A stretch of 64,000 bases of DNA from Novipirellula sp052161655 (GCF_052161655.1 NZ_CP197418.1:1054001-1118000); one strand, 5' to 3'. Positions 35,977 through 44,491 are shown, numbered from the stretch's first letter. Numbers and translations are program-made. Notes: generated by a model not told the origin, from the sequence alone.

Positions 35977-37326
35977 CTAGTGCGTTCTGTTTTGTGCATT
36001 TCCGGGTAAGCTGGCATAACCGAACAACAGATCATCATCGGTGGTGCGACCAAGCAGCTTAGCTACGAAGTTGTCCGCCGTTAGGCCATGCCCTTTTACG
36101 TCGAACGTTACGATCAGATCATTTCCCGACACTTTCGTTCTTAGCACGCTGCTTCCGCGTCCGAAATTAACTTCCTCCGATGCACCAAACCTTAACGAGC
36201 TGGCCTCGATCTCGGTCTGCGGATCAAATCCTGGTTCGGCCAAGATCCTTACATCAATGTGGTCGGTATCTGCCGTGATCGGCAGTTCGTTTAGAATTTG
36301 AATCCGTCGGGGAACCACCAGCGGAATCACAATGTTTTTCGAGCTATGGTTGTCACTGCCTCGATCGTCGTCTTTCGGGACGTCGATGACCGCAAAGTTC
36401 ATATGGGTTGCACGTCCGTACTTATCTTGCCGAACTTTGGGTCGCTCAAACTTGTACCAAGCCTCGGAGGTACCGCCCTCGTGCTTCATGATGGTCGTGT
36501 CATAGGCAAACCCAGGATCCCATTTCCAGTTGATGCCATCGGGTGATCGCAGATAGAACGCTTTGCGGGTGAACCAATCATTGACGACCAAGTGATACTG
36601 CACTTCATCTTTCCAGATCACTGGATCTTCAAAGTGGTTCTCGATCTTTGGGTAGACCGATTGGTTGGTAACCTGACGGAACCGTTCGATGCCATTGTCG
36701 CCTATCGACACGTACCCGTTCTTGTTCATCATCAGAACGCTGCCATCGTCACGAACGACATACGTTCGGTTGGACTGGTTAAACTTCTCCTTCGCCGATT
36801 CCAGTACAGTTTCGATCTTGGTCCATGGACCAGTGAGAGTGTCTGCACTGTATGCGGACAGACCCATGGTGCCGATAATGTACGTACCGTCTTTGAGCCG
36901 GTAGATCTCCGGGTTGTGACCGCGACCAATTTCTTCGATCACCTGATAAGGCCCGACTGGATCGTTGCTGACTGCATGAACTACAGTCGATTTCCACCAG
37001 ATGTGATGTCCCTTGGGCTCATCTTCTCGCCAGCGGCAGACAAACAGATGGTTCTTGCCGTCGTCTCCGACGATGATGTTTCCGCCCCAGTAGGAATACT
37101 CGGCGTCCTCGATGCCGTTGTCCACATCGCGGGGAATGACGTTGTCTGCGCCCCAGACATTTGATTCGAGTTTGCTTCTGACTGGCACCGGCAAAAATCG
37201 GTCAATGAACGCGCCACCGCGAACAAGCCCCTCGGGGACTTGATACGTCGATTCTCCGGACTGTCCGTAGAGTGCTGATGACGCTAGCCACATCATCGCG
37301 ACCAGTAAAAGTGACGTATTCCTCAT
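35977..37326 (-). CDS. Secreted beta-propeller glycosidase (GH43/GH117-like)
   Basis: 449 aa, signal peptide 1-21. Propeller motifs include GIEDAEYSYWGGNIIVGDDG (about 68-87), GRGHNPEIYRLKDGTYII, NHFEDPVIWKDEVQYHLVVND and THMNFAVIDVPKDDDRGSDN. These align by eye with the 32392 protein, so the two are ancient paralogues. It lacks the N-terminal sandwich but has a short C-terminal sandwich (FVAKLLGRT). Likely an exo-glycosidase on desulfated or anhydro-galactan oligosaccharides, by context only. Confidence 0.82.
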   Translation of the reverse strand: MRNTSLLLVAMMWLASSALYGQSGESTYQVPEGLVRGGAFIDRFLPVPVRSKLESNVWGADNVIPRDVDNGIEDAEYSYWGGNIIVGDDGKNHLFVCRWREDEPKGHHIWWKSTVVHAVSNDPVGPYQVIEEIGRGHNPEIYRLKDGTYIIGTMGLSAYSADTLTGPWTKIETVLESAKEKFNQSNRTYVVRDDGSVLMMNKNGYVSIGDNGIERFRQVTNQSVYPKIENHFEDPVIWKDEVQYHLVVNDWFTRKAFYLRSPDGINWKWDPGFAYDTTIMKHEGGTSEAWYKFERPKVRQDKYGRATHMNFAVIDVPKDDDRGSDNHSSKNIVIPLVVPRRIQILNELPITADTDHIDVRILAEPGFDPQTEIEASSLRFGASEEVNFGRGSSVLRTKVSGNDLIVTFDVKGHGLTADNFVAKLLGRTTDDDLLFGYASLPGNAQNRTH

Positions 37327-37400
37327 GCCCTGTCTTTCCTCTCCACTATTATGTTCGTTCGTTCATCTCGGCCCCTGAGTTCTGTACAGAAGCGCGGTGG

Positions 37401-37634
37401 TCATTCAATGTCAAAGGTCCCGTCAAAATAGGACAGTTTGTTTTCTGCCCAATCCTCATAGTCCGAATCGAAATAATGCCATTGTAGCATCTGATGGTTT
37501 CGTCCCCACTTCTCGACCTCCGACACCATCGGCCCCAGAAGTTCTGGGTATTGCTTGCTCAGGTCATTCGTTTCGCCGATGTCTTCGGCCACGTTGTACA
37601 GTTGCCAGCGTTTCCGTGTGCGGCTGCCATATAT
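37401..37634 (-). pseudogene. Sulfatase C-terminal remnant cut by REP family H
   Basis: The minus strand encodes WQLYNVAEDIGETNDLSKQY then LLGPMVSEVEKWGRNH, the typical sulfatase C-terminus, ending at 37401. Upstream of about 37634 the frame runs directly into a palindromic repeat (its apparent first residues MRQLFY come from the repeat arm), so the body of the gene is gone. The breakpoint coincides with the repeat edge. Confidence 0.88.
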
Positions 37635-37719
37635 GTAGAACAGTTGTCTCAACTGTTCATGCCTTGCGATAAACGATGCTTTTGGGATAAACGATGAACA
37701 TTTGAGACAAATGTTCTAC
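37635..37719. repeat. REP family H hairpin
   Basis: Left arm GTAGAACAGTTGTCTCAACT with GTTCAT (37635-37660), right arm ATGAACATTTGAGACAAATG with TTCTAC (37694-37719). Each arm is itself palindromic around TTGTCTCAA, and GATAAACGATG is repeated between them. The outer GTAG is the tetranucleotide known to precede REPs recognised by RAYTs in enterobacteria. It lies 8 bp past the stop of the sulfatase at 37728. Confidence 0.87.
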
Positions 37720-37727
37720 ACTGCACA

Positions 37728-39239
37728 TCACCGGAGCGACGAAGCGGGAGGCAGCGGAACCTCATTTGCTTTTCGCCACTCTTCCAATTCCTTGAGCAGT
37801 GCCTGCGTTTGCTCGGGATTTGTCATTGCAAGGTTATGCTCCTCACGCGGGTCGTTCTTTAAGTCGTACATCTCTAGTTTTCCGTCGCCGAGAAACTGAA
37901 TCAACTTCATGTTGTTCTTGCGGATCACCGAGCAGGTGCCGTGCTTGTATTGACTCGCTAAATGCCAGAAAAGTGGGCGAGCTCGCAATGACTCTGGCTC
38001 GTCACCTTGAAAGAGTCCAGTGATCGATTGTCCGTCGAGCACGCCGTCATACTCGATCTCTGCCACGTCCATAAACGTAGGGAAAAAGTCGAGACCGGTG
38101 ACGGCGGTGGACGTTCGCCGAGCGTCGATTTTGCCTGGCCAGTTCACACAGGTGGGAACTCGAATGCCGCCTTCGTAAATGTATCCTTTCTTGCCACGGA
38201 GCTGATCGTTGCGGCCAACGTTTTGACCGTTATCCGATGTAAAGAGGATGAGCGTGTTGTCACGCAAACCGTTGTCATTGAGAAACTCGACTAATCGACC
38301 GACATTATCGTCGAGCGACTCAATCATCGTTGCGTACTCCGCCTCCGTCCTTTTAAGTTTCCCTTTGCCGGTTCCTTGACCGGTAATCGGGTCACCAGGT
38401 TTCTGCAGGTATTTCTGGACGAGGTCTTCGCTACGCCCGCGGATTGGACGATGCACGGTGTAGTAGTGCAGATTGATAAAGAACGGCCCTTCGGAGTGTT
38501 GGTCCATGAACTCGATCGCTTCGTCGGTTAGCCGGTCGGTCAGCCATTTGTCATCAGGCTTCGGCTCGATGAACGGGTTGCTAAACGGTGCGAAGTACCC
38601 GCGAGTCTTGCTTTGGTAGCCGCCAACCTCCAGCGCAGGGTCACCGCGATACGTCCCGCCGACATTCTTCAGATACCCGCGACCCTCGGGATAGAATTGT
38701 CGGCAGTGTTCTTTGTGGTACGGCACCCAGCTGAAGTCCCACGGATCAGGCTGCGTCAGCTTTTTCTTTATCGGAAACTCCATCGCCAGCTCTTCTTGCG
38801 GATACGGTCCGACCAAGTGCCACTTCCCAATGTGGATCGACTTGTACCCAGCATCAGCGAGCGGTTGGCTGTACATCGTGTGCTCCGCGCCGACCGTCCA
38901 ACGAGAAAAGATGTTCTCCTGATCATCACCCCGCTCGAGCACTGGAACAGTGTAGACTCCCGTTCGAAATGATTGCTTTCCGGTCGCCATCGCCGTACGC
39001 GATGGAGAGCAGGTCGGATACATGTAGGCGTTTTCGATGACCAGCCCGCCACGTGCCAACGCGTCGATATTGGGTGTTTCGTAGTAGGTTGATCCGTTGA
39101 AGCCAACATCGGCGTTGCCCAGATCATCCACCAGAATGAAGACGATGTTCGGTTTCGACTGGCCCATCGCCGCTGTGGCGAAGGAAAGAACGAAACAAAA
39201 CATTCCAGCCAGGACGCAAAGCGTTTTGTGAAATCTCAT
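37728..39239 (-). CDS. Type I sulfatase
   Basis: 503 aa from ATG 39239; ATG 39254 is an alternative, and the frame is open further upstream. Signal peptide about 1-26. It has FILVDDLGNADVGFNG, active-site motif CSPSR (Cys77), GKWHLVGPYPQEELAM, INLHYYTVHRPIRG, FTSDNGQNVGRNDQLRGKKG and a C-terminal MYDLKNDPREEHNLAMT. The CSPSR motif is canonical. Substrate unknown. Downstream is REP family H, upstream DUF1552. Confidence 0.93.
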   Translation of the reverse strand: MRFHKTLCVLAGMFCFVLSFATAAMGQSKPNIVFILVDDLGNADVGFNGSTYYETPNIDALARGGLVIENAYMYPTCSPSRTAMATGKQSFRTGVYTVPVLERGDDQENIFSRWTVGAEHTMYSQPLADAGYKSIHIGKWHLVGPYPQEELAMEFPIKKKLTQPDPWDFSWVPYHKEHCRQFYPEGRGYLKNVGGTYRGDPALEVGGYQSKTRGYFAPFSNPFIEPKPDDKWLTDRLTDEAIEFMDQHSEGPFFINLHYYTVHRPIRGRSEDLVQKYLQKPGDPITGQGTGKGKLKRTEAEYATMIESLDDNVGRLVEFLNDNGLRDNTLILFTSDNGQNVGRNDQLRGKKGYIYEGGIRVPTCVNWPGKIDARRTSTAVTGLDFFPTFMDVAEIEYDGVLDGQSITGLFQGDEPESLRARPLFWHLASQYKHGTCSVIRKNNMKLIQFLGDGKLEMYDLKNDPREEHNLAMTNPEQTQALLKELEEWRKANEVPLPPASSLR

Positions 39240-39371
39240 CGTAGTTCCGGTCATTGCGTTTGGGTTGCTCGTTTCAGGAATCGCTTCAGTCTTCAATTGT
39301 ATTTGTGCGCCGGCGGCTCCGTTTCGCCCCATTAAAATCGAACGATCCCTCGTAACTCTAGCCTTAAGTGC

Positions 39372-40661
39372 TCAAGCCTCAAATAGTTCATCAATGACGC
39401 CGGTCGAGTCGCCGAAGGACTGGGCCGGAATTCCGCTACCACGCAATGTCGAGAGCCAAAGATTGCAGAGCGGAGTCTTCTCGTCTTTCATCACCAAGTG
39501 ACGGCCCTGCTTGAAACCGGCTCCACCACCAGCGATCAAAGTTGGACAGTTATCCAGACTGTGCTTGCTTCGCAAGTTACTGCCGAACGTCAGCGACACG
39601 TGGTCCAGAAGCGAGGAACCGTCGGCTTCGGTCGTGGCTTTCAGTTTATCAATTAGATGTGCCAGCAGTTTCGCGTGGGCTTGATCGCGACGGATCGAGT
39701 CGCCGGTCCGCTCGGTGCCAGCGTAGTGGCTGAGGTTGTGGGCCGAATAGCTCGAGCCAATACTGGCGCAGAAACTGTCCGACGGCAACCGGTACGTAAA
39801 GACGCGAGTGGCGTCGACCTGCATCGCAGCGACCATCAAATCATAGACTGCTTCGACCGCCGGCACGCCTTCGAGTCCCTCGCTCGGATCCTTGACCGGA
39901 GTGGCCGGGGTTTTCTTTGGTACATCTAGCCAGCTCTCTTCCTTGGAAATTCGTTTTTCGATGTCGCGGATCGATTCGAAGTATTCGTCGAGCTTGTCGA
40001 CATCGGTCCTGGTCAATCCCTGCTTGATCGAACGGGCATCGGAAAGCACAGTGTCCAGCGCCGAGCGTTCTTTGGAAAGCATCGCTTGGCGTTGCTCAAG
40101 CGGAACGGCGTCGCCGGAAAAAAGTTTGTGGTAGAGGGCAACCGGATTCGATAGCCCCTGGATCGGTTTGCCATTCTGGTTCCACGAAATGGACCCTGAA
40201 CCGTGACCAAGCAGGTCGCTGCCGTCCATGTGCATCGAGGTGTAGCGGGTTTCGCTGCCGAATTGATTAGCAGCGACCTGGTCTACCGAGATCGTGTTGT
40301 GAAAGTTTCGTCCCGGAATGGCGAACCGGTCGGCTCCGGTTAACCAGAACGTCGACCCCGAGTGTCCGTCCCGCGAATTGGCGTGTTCGAGGTGTTGCAG
40401 GATGCTGATATCCTGCTTGTGCCGGGCCAGCGGACTCAGGCTCTCTGGCAGCTTGTAGTCGTAACCGGTGTCATCCTTGTCTGGATACCAAGCATCTGCG
40501 GTCACCCCGAATCCTGTGCCGAGGAAGATCATACGTTTAGGCGGGGCAGCCAACGGTGCGGCCGCCGATGCAAATCGCCGGAATCCGAGCGACTCCAGAA
40601 ACGGCAATGCGATAACCGCCGTGCTGCTGCGTAAAAAATTTCGACGTGATTTTAATGACAT
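39372..40661 (-). CDS. DUF1552 Tat-exported protein
   Basis: 429 aa with a twin-arginine signal (SRRNFLRSSTAVIALPFLES). DUF1552 markers: MIFLGTGFGVTADAWYP, DISILQHLEHANSRDGHSGS, TISVDQVAANQFG and SLTFGSNLRSKHSLDNCPTL. It belongs to the DUF1501/alkaline-phosphatase-like superfamily. In planctomycetes it is nearly always beside a DUF1592/DUF1587 cytochrome protein; here that gene is upstream, separated by the transposase and repeats. Its reaction is not established. Confidence 0.9.
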   Translation of the reverse strand: MSLKSRRNFLRSSTAVIALPFLESLGFRRFASAAAPLAAPPKRMIFLGTGFGVTADAWYPDKDDTGYDYKLPESLSPLARHKQDISILQHLEHANSRDGHSGSTFWLTGADRFAIPGRNFHNTISVDQVAANQFGSETRYTSMHMDGSDLLGHGSGSISWNQNGKPIQGLSNPVALYHKLFSGDAVPLEQRQAMLSKERSALDTVLSDARSIKQGLTRTDVDKLDEYFESIRDIEKRISKEESWLDVPKKTPATPVKDPSEGLEGVPAVEAVYDLMVAAMQVDATRVFTYRLPSDSFCASIGSSYSAHNLSHYAGTERTGDSIRRDQAHAKLLAHLIDKLKATTEADGSSLLDHVSLTFGSNLRSKHSLDNCPTLIAGGGAGFKQGRHLVMKDEKTPLCNLWLSTLRGSGIPAQSFGDSTGVIDELFEA

Positions 40662-40673
40662 GTTCTTGTCCTT

Positions 40674-40990
40674 GTGAGCCGACGGCGTTAGCCGCGGGCC
40701 CCGTTGGTGTTGACGTTGTTTTGGTCAAAGCCCGACGCAAATGCGATCGGGTCAGGTTCTTCACGGCGTTCGCCGCTGACCTCGTTGTTGTGGTTGGTGC
40801 TGATGTAATTTTGTGAGCCGACGGCGCTAGCCGCGGGCCCCGTTGGTGTTGACGTTGCGTTGGTCAAAGCCCGACGCTAATACGATCGGGTCAGGTTCTT
40901 CACAGCGTTCGCCGCTGGCCTCGTTGTATTGGTTGGTGCTGATGTAATTTTGTGAACCGACGGCGTTAGCCGCGGGCCTCGTTCGCATCG
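40674..40990. repeat. 139-bp tandem array of REP family A units
   Basis: Units begin at 40674, 40813 and 40952 with GTGAGCCGACGGCG(C/T)TAGCC (the third reads GTGAACCG), giving a period of 139 bp. The spacer with GGTCAAAGCCCGACGC, GATCGGGTCAGGTTCTTCAC and GTTGGTGCTGATGTAATTTT is conserved between units one and two; the third is cut where the transposase gene begins. This is the whole 304-bp gap between DUF1552 and the transposase. Confidence 0.9.
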
Positions 40991-41499
40991 ACGTTTATTC
41001 GGTTGATGCCTGACGCTTGTGAGTTCGGTTCACGATCTTTTCGATCCTGCGCGTCATTGACGTAGATCACGGTCGCCTCAATTTCGTTTTCTGTATCAAG
41101 GATTTCACAATCACCTCCTTTCGTCCAAGTGCGGTCGGCGTGAAGTGGTGTCTCCTGTTGACGTAATGAACCTGTGCAATTGGCTTTCAGTTGATCTCGA
41201 ACTTTTTGCGGTTTCTCGTCAGCGGCGACGATAACATGAACATGATTGGTGCGCGCGCTAACTGCAAATAAATACCAACCGCGATAATCACAGTGTTTCT
41301 GGCAGGCTTGTTCGACCGTTTCACGATCATGCGGTTCGAGCAGTACTGCCTCGCCTTTCATTTGTATACGACACCATTCCGCCAATAAAGGTCTTGGCAG
41401 TTGAGGTTTGGCATGGTGCTTTCGCCAACCGCGAAAATCGCCGGGCATCCAGGTGCCGTAGGTTGTCCAGGTTATAAAAACTGCAATTGTATCGTTCAT
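40966..41499 (-). mobile_element. REP-associated tyrosine transposase (RAYT, Y1/HUH family)
   Basis: 177-aa single-domain HUH nuclease related to IS200/IS605 TnpA. The metal-binding HUH motif is NHVHVIV (His86, His88) and the likely nucleophile is Tyr146 in VIYVNDAQD; both are intact. The start is ATG 41499, without a clear ribosome-binding site. The gene is bounded by family A repeats in inverted orientation: 40952 on the left and 41526-41554 on the right. Its stop TAA (40966-40968) lies inside the left repeat, so its last residues (EARG) are repeat-coded. No left/right IS ends or TnpB are seen, as expected for a domesticated RAYT. Confidence 0.9.
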
Positions 41500-41525
41500 G
41501 ATCGACGTCTGACGTTGCTATGTTC

Positions 41526-41554
41526 GAGGCCCGCGGCTAGCGCCGTCGGCTCAC
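41526..41554. repeat. REP family A copy upstream of the transposase
   Basis: GAGGCCCGCGGCTAGCGCCG then TCGGCTCAC, inverted relative to the 40952 copy, so the two bracket the RAYT gene. Its outer CTCA supplies, on the minus strand, the TGA stop (41551-41553) of the DUF1592 gene. Confidence 0.92.
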
Positions 41555-44277
41555 TTGGTCTTAAACGCTTCGGATTGCACCAGAGCGTGGATGAAGGCGG
41601 CGATGGTATTGCCATTCTCCTTCGCGGTGGATGTGACTTGCGTGGCAAGGTTGTGGTCGGAAATTCCATACGGGCGACCAAGGGCGTAGGCGATTAGGTT
41701 CTCGGCCAAACCACGTGCAAAAGCGTCGTTGTAGTTGCTGAGAATGTTGTCGCGAAGTTCGTGGTACCCAGCAAATCGCTCTCCTCCGGGCAACACCCCC
41801 GATGGGTCGATTGGGAACTGCTTCGTTTGTGGTCCAGACTTTCTTTTCCGCTTTGTTTCGGCAGCCTCAGAGATTTTGACTTCCTCGGACTCCCGCCAGA
41901 GTCCTGCGGCAGTAAAGTTTTCGAGGCCATAGCCAATCGGATCGATCTTGCGGTGGCAAGAGGCACATTGCGGTTCCGCCTGGTGACGCTTTTGCAGATC
42001 ACGAATCGACAGCGCGGCGTCCTCGTGTTCCAACATGGGGACATTCGGCGGCGCCGGTGGCGGTGGATCGTTTACCAGATTACGCAAGACCCACACACCA
42101 CGTTCCACGGGGGAAGAACGCTGACCATCGGATCCCATGATATGAACCGCGGCAGTACCAAGCAGTCCGCCACGCGGAGAACCAGCCGGTAGCGAGACCT
42201 TGCGGAACTCGGATCCGAATGCACGCGTGCCACGTGAGCCGACGGCGCTAGCCGCGGGCGTTTGCTGGTTGGATTCGGTGCCGTGTGGGCCCGCGGCTAT
42301 CGCCGTCGGCTCAGTTAGGCCGTAGAAGTCGGCGAGGACGTCGTTCACGATGACGAAGTCGGCCTTTAATAATGTATCGATCGGCAAATCGGCATCCGTG
42401 ACATGCCCAATGGTTTCATACACTTCTTGCTGGGCACTGCGGCGCACCGACTCGTCAAACTTTGGGTGTTCAAACGCACTGAAATCGAACATGTCGATTC
42501 GTTTCATGTCGAGCCACTGGTGCGTGAATCCGCTGATGAAGCGATCAAAACGCGGGTCTCGCAGCAGACGCTCTGTCTGGGCGTAAAGAACATCGGGATC
42601 GGATAGGCTGCCGTCGATTGCGGCCGCCATCAGTGAGTCGTCCGGAGGTGAGCTCCACAGAAAATAGGACAGCCGAATCGCAAGTTCTCGAGCAGCTAAA
42701 CCTCCTGAGCCGACGGCGCTAGCCGCGGGCCTTTCGTGTGTGGTGTCGTCAGTGTTACGGCTCGCGGCTAGTCCCGTCGGCTCACTTAGATACAGAAAAC
42801 TCGGTGAGGACAACACCAGGGCGAGGCAGTCGATCATTGCCTTCTTGGGATCATCACCTGAATCACGGAGATTCAAGTAGTAACGAACCAAATTGTCCAC
42901 GTACTCCGGATCAGGCGATTTGTTTCGAAAGGCATTGGTTGCGAACTTGGTGATGAGATGGCGTGCGTACTCCTGATCCGATTGCCCCGGAGCTTTCTCC
43001 AACATGCGAGGCATCTGTAGCAATCGCTCGTCAAAAAACGGGCCTTCCACCTCCACATAGTCGACCCATACTGCGGGTAGACGTCCGACGCCGTTTTTCG
43101 CCTTCCACAGCATGTCTAGCTTGTAAGGCCAAGGTTCTTCGTAGTTGCGCTGCTTCACCGAGAAATGCCCTTTGACGCCAGCCGGGTTCTGCAGTTGCAA
43201 CTCGATCAGCTGAGGGTTCTCAACCGTGCCGGTCACCTCAGCCAACCCTTGCAGGTTAGTGAAGACGTTCTTGCCGGCCGCGAAGTGGACTTGAATGTAA
43301 CGTTCGTGATCCATCGCGTTGTTGTAGCTAGCAGCCTTGATCCGCAACTTGTATGTCCCGCCAGGATAAAAAGCCTCCACATTGACTCGCGGCATGCGTT
43401 TAACCGGTCCGTTGTGGCGGCCTGGCAGGAGGATGGTGCCGGTTTCGCTCTCAGGACGGTCAAGGAAATAGTTGTGATAGACGGCCATGGCATATTCGTG
43501 ATTTTCATAGGCGCTCTTTGCCTGTTCCGGCGTCGTGAACCCGAAGTCCGCAGGCGGCTTCGAATTCTGGGCAAGAAAAGCTTTGGCCCGGTCGAAGACA
43601 TCCTTCTTTTCCGCAGCTTTTACCTTGTAGGCCTCGGAAATGGTTTCCCCTTCAAAGCGAACGGTCTTGGGCTCCGGTCTCGGCTTAGAGTCCAGAGCGT
43701 ATTCCAGGGCGGCGGTCGCGGTAGCACGGTATTGCTCGAACTGATCGCTGGAAAAGAAGAGCGACCCACCCGAGGTGTCAAACCCGCCCGACTCATCGTC
43801 GTCGGGCAGCGTCGAAACATCCGCGCGAAAACCGAACAACGTCTCCAGCGTGTTTTGATACTCTCGACGGTTCAGTCGCCGCATCGTGATCTCGCCGCCA
43901 CTGTCGCCCAGAATGTTGCGAGCGAGCACCATCTGCTGTGCAAGGTCTCGCAGGAATGCCGCTTTCTCATCGTCAGGGATTTGCTCTTCGTCCTCCGGTG
44001 GCATCTCTTTGGAATTCAAAGCCGCTAGGATGTTGTCCCAATGCTCTGCCGTTGCAATATCCTTGCTGATTTCAAAGGAAAGCTCTTCCAGATTCAGCTT
44101 GCCCTCCTGCGCTCCGGCATCATGGCAGTCGTAGCAGTAGTTCTTGAAGACAGCGAGATGCTTTTGAGGCATGACCGCTTTTGAAGCCGACGGTTGCGTT
44201 TGCCCAGTCGCGATGTTGCAGCACAAGACGAGTGCAGTCAGGGCGAGTATGGAAGTGGTTGATGGCTTCATTGTCAT
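41551..44277 (-). CDS. DUF1592/DUF1587-type planctomycete cytochrome protein with two in-frame REP insertions
   Basis: 908-aa exported protein. Signal peptide about 1-25 (ATG 44277 or 44271), then a c-type haem site CYDCH (48-52) in the PSD1-like domain. DUF1587 (MRRLNRREYQNTLETLFGF), a carbohydrate-binding-like middle, DUF1595/1592 (LAIRLSYFLWSSPPDD), DUF1588 (SSPVERGVWVLRNLV) and DUF1585 (ITEALGRPYG-like ALGRPYGISD) follow. Two REP family A elements are translated in frame, adding segments with EPTGLAA...PAASAVGS (after FLYL) and EPTAIAAG...PAASAVGS (before GSEFRKV), both at loops between conserved blocks. The stop lies in a third repeat. Probably pairs with DUF1552. Confidence 0.9.
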   Translation of the reverse strand: MTMKPSTTSILALTALVLCCNIATGQTQPSASKAVMPQKHLAVFKNYCYDCHDAGAQEGKLNLEELSFEISKDIATAEHWDNILAALNSKEMPPEDEEQIPDDEKAAFLRDLAQQMVLARNILGDSGGEITMRRLNRREYQNTLETLFGFRADVSTLPDDDESGGFDTSGGSLFFSSDQFEQYRATATAALEYALDSKPRPEPKTVRFEGETISEAYKVKAAEKKDVFDRAKAFLAQNSKPPADFGFTTPEQAKSAYENHEYAMAVYHNYFLDRPESETGTILLPGRHNGPVKRMPRVNVEAFYPGGTYKLRIKAASYNNAMDHERYIQVHFAAGKNVFTNLQGLAEVTGTVENPQLIELQLQNPAGVKGHFSVKQRNYEEPWPYKLDMLWKAKNGVGRLPAVWVDYVEVEGPFFDERLLQMPRMLEKAPGQSDQEYARHLITKFATNAFRNKSPDPEYVDNLVRYYLNLRDSGDDPKKAMIDCLALVLSSPSFLYLSEPTGLAASRNTDDTTHERPAASAVGSGGLAARELAIRLSYFLWSSPPDDSLMAAAIDGSLSDPDVLYAQTERLLRDPRFDRFISGFTHQWLDMKRIDMFDFSAFEHPKFDESVRRSAQQEVYETIGHVTDADLPIDTLLKADFVIVNDVLADFYGLTEPTAIAAGPHGTESNQQTPAASAVGSRGTRAFGSEFRKVSLPAGSPRGGLLGTAAVHIMGSDGQRSSPVERGVWVLRNLVNDPPPPAPPNVPMLEHEDAALSIRDLQKRHQAEPQCASCHRKIDPIGYGLENFTAAGLWRESEEVKISEAAETKRKRKSGPQTKQFPIDPSGVLPGGERFAGYHELRDNILSNYNDAFARGLAENLIAYALGRPYGISDHNLATQVTSTAKENGNTIAAFIHALVQSEAFKTK
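42234..42314. repeat. REP family A element inside DUF1592 coding sequence, copy 1
   Basis: 81 bp between GTGAGCCGACGGCGCTAGCC and the opposite arm CGCGGCTATCGCCGTCGGCT, ending CAG. The frame is kept; the gene reads through both arms as EPTAIAAG and PAASAVGS. Confidence 0.92.
42706..42785. repeat. REP family A element inside DUF1592 coding sequence, copy 2
   Basis: About 80 bp from TGAGCCGACGGCGCTAGCCG to CTCGCGGCTAGTCCCGTCGG and CTCAC. The spacer differs from copy 1 but the arms are the same and the frame is kept, encoding EPTGLAA and PAASAVGS. Confidence 0.92.
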
Positions 44278-44290
44278 ATTCTGGGATGAT

Positions 44291-44491
44291 GTGAGCCGAC
44301 GGCGTTAGCCGCGAGCCCTGCGACACGATTTTTAATGTTGTTTGTTGAAGCGAACGTCCGCAGTTAGTTCGACTGTCCCGTTTTTTCGTTTTCCCTGTAT
44401 CCGTGAGCCGACGGCGCTAGCCGCGGGCCCTACGCACGATTACTGATGATGTTTGTTTTGGCGAACGCCCACGGCAAATGATGTCGGCTCA
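44291..44491. repeat. Two direct REP family A copies with the outer-arm motif
   Basis: GTGAGCCGACGGCG(T/C)TAGCC at 44291 and 44403, 112 bp apart. Each is followed by an ACGATTnnT(A/G)ATG..GTTTGTT-like spacer and GCGAACG(T/C)CC. GTTCGACTGTCCC with TTTTTTCGTTTTCC (44366-44395) is the inverse of the outer arm at 27131-27155. The end at 44491 (GGCTCA) supplies the TGA stop of the next gene. Confidence 0.88.

Noticed and set aside
40674..40990. Possible CRISPR array
   Set aside because: The period is 139 bp with conserved spacers and only three units; this is a tandem duplication, not repeat-spacer structure.
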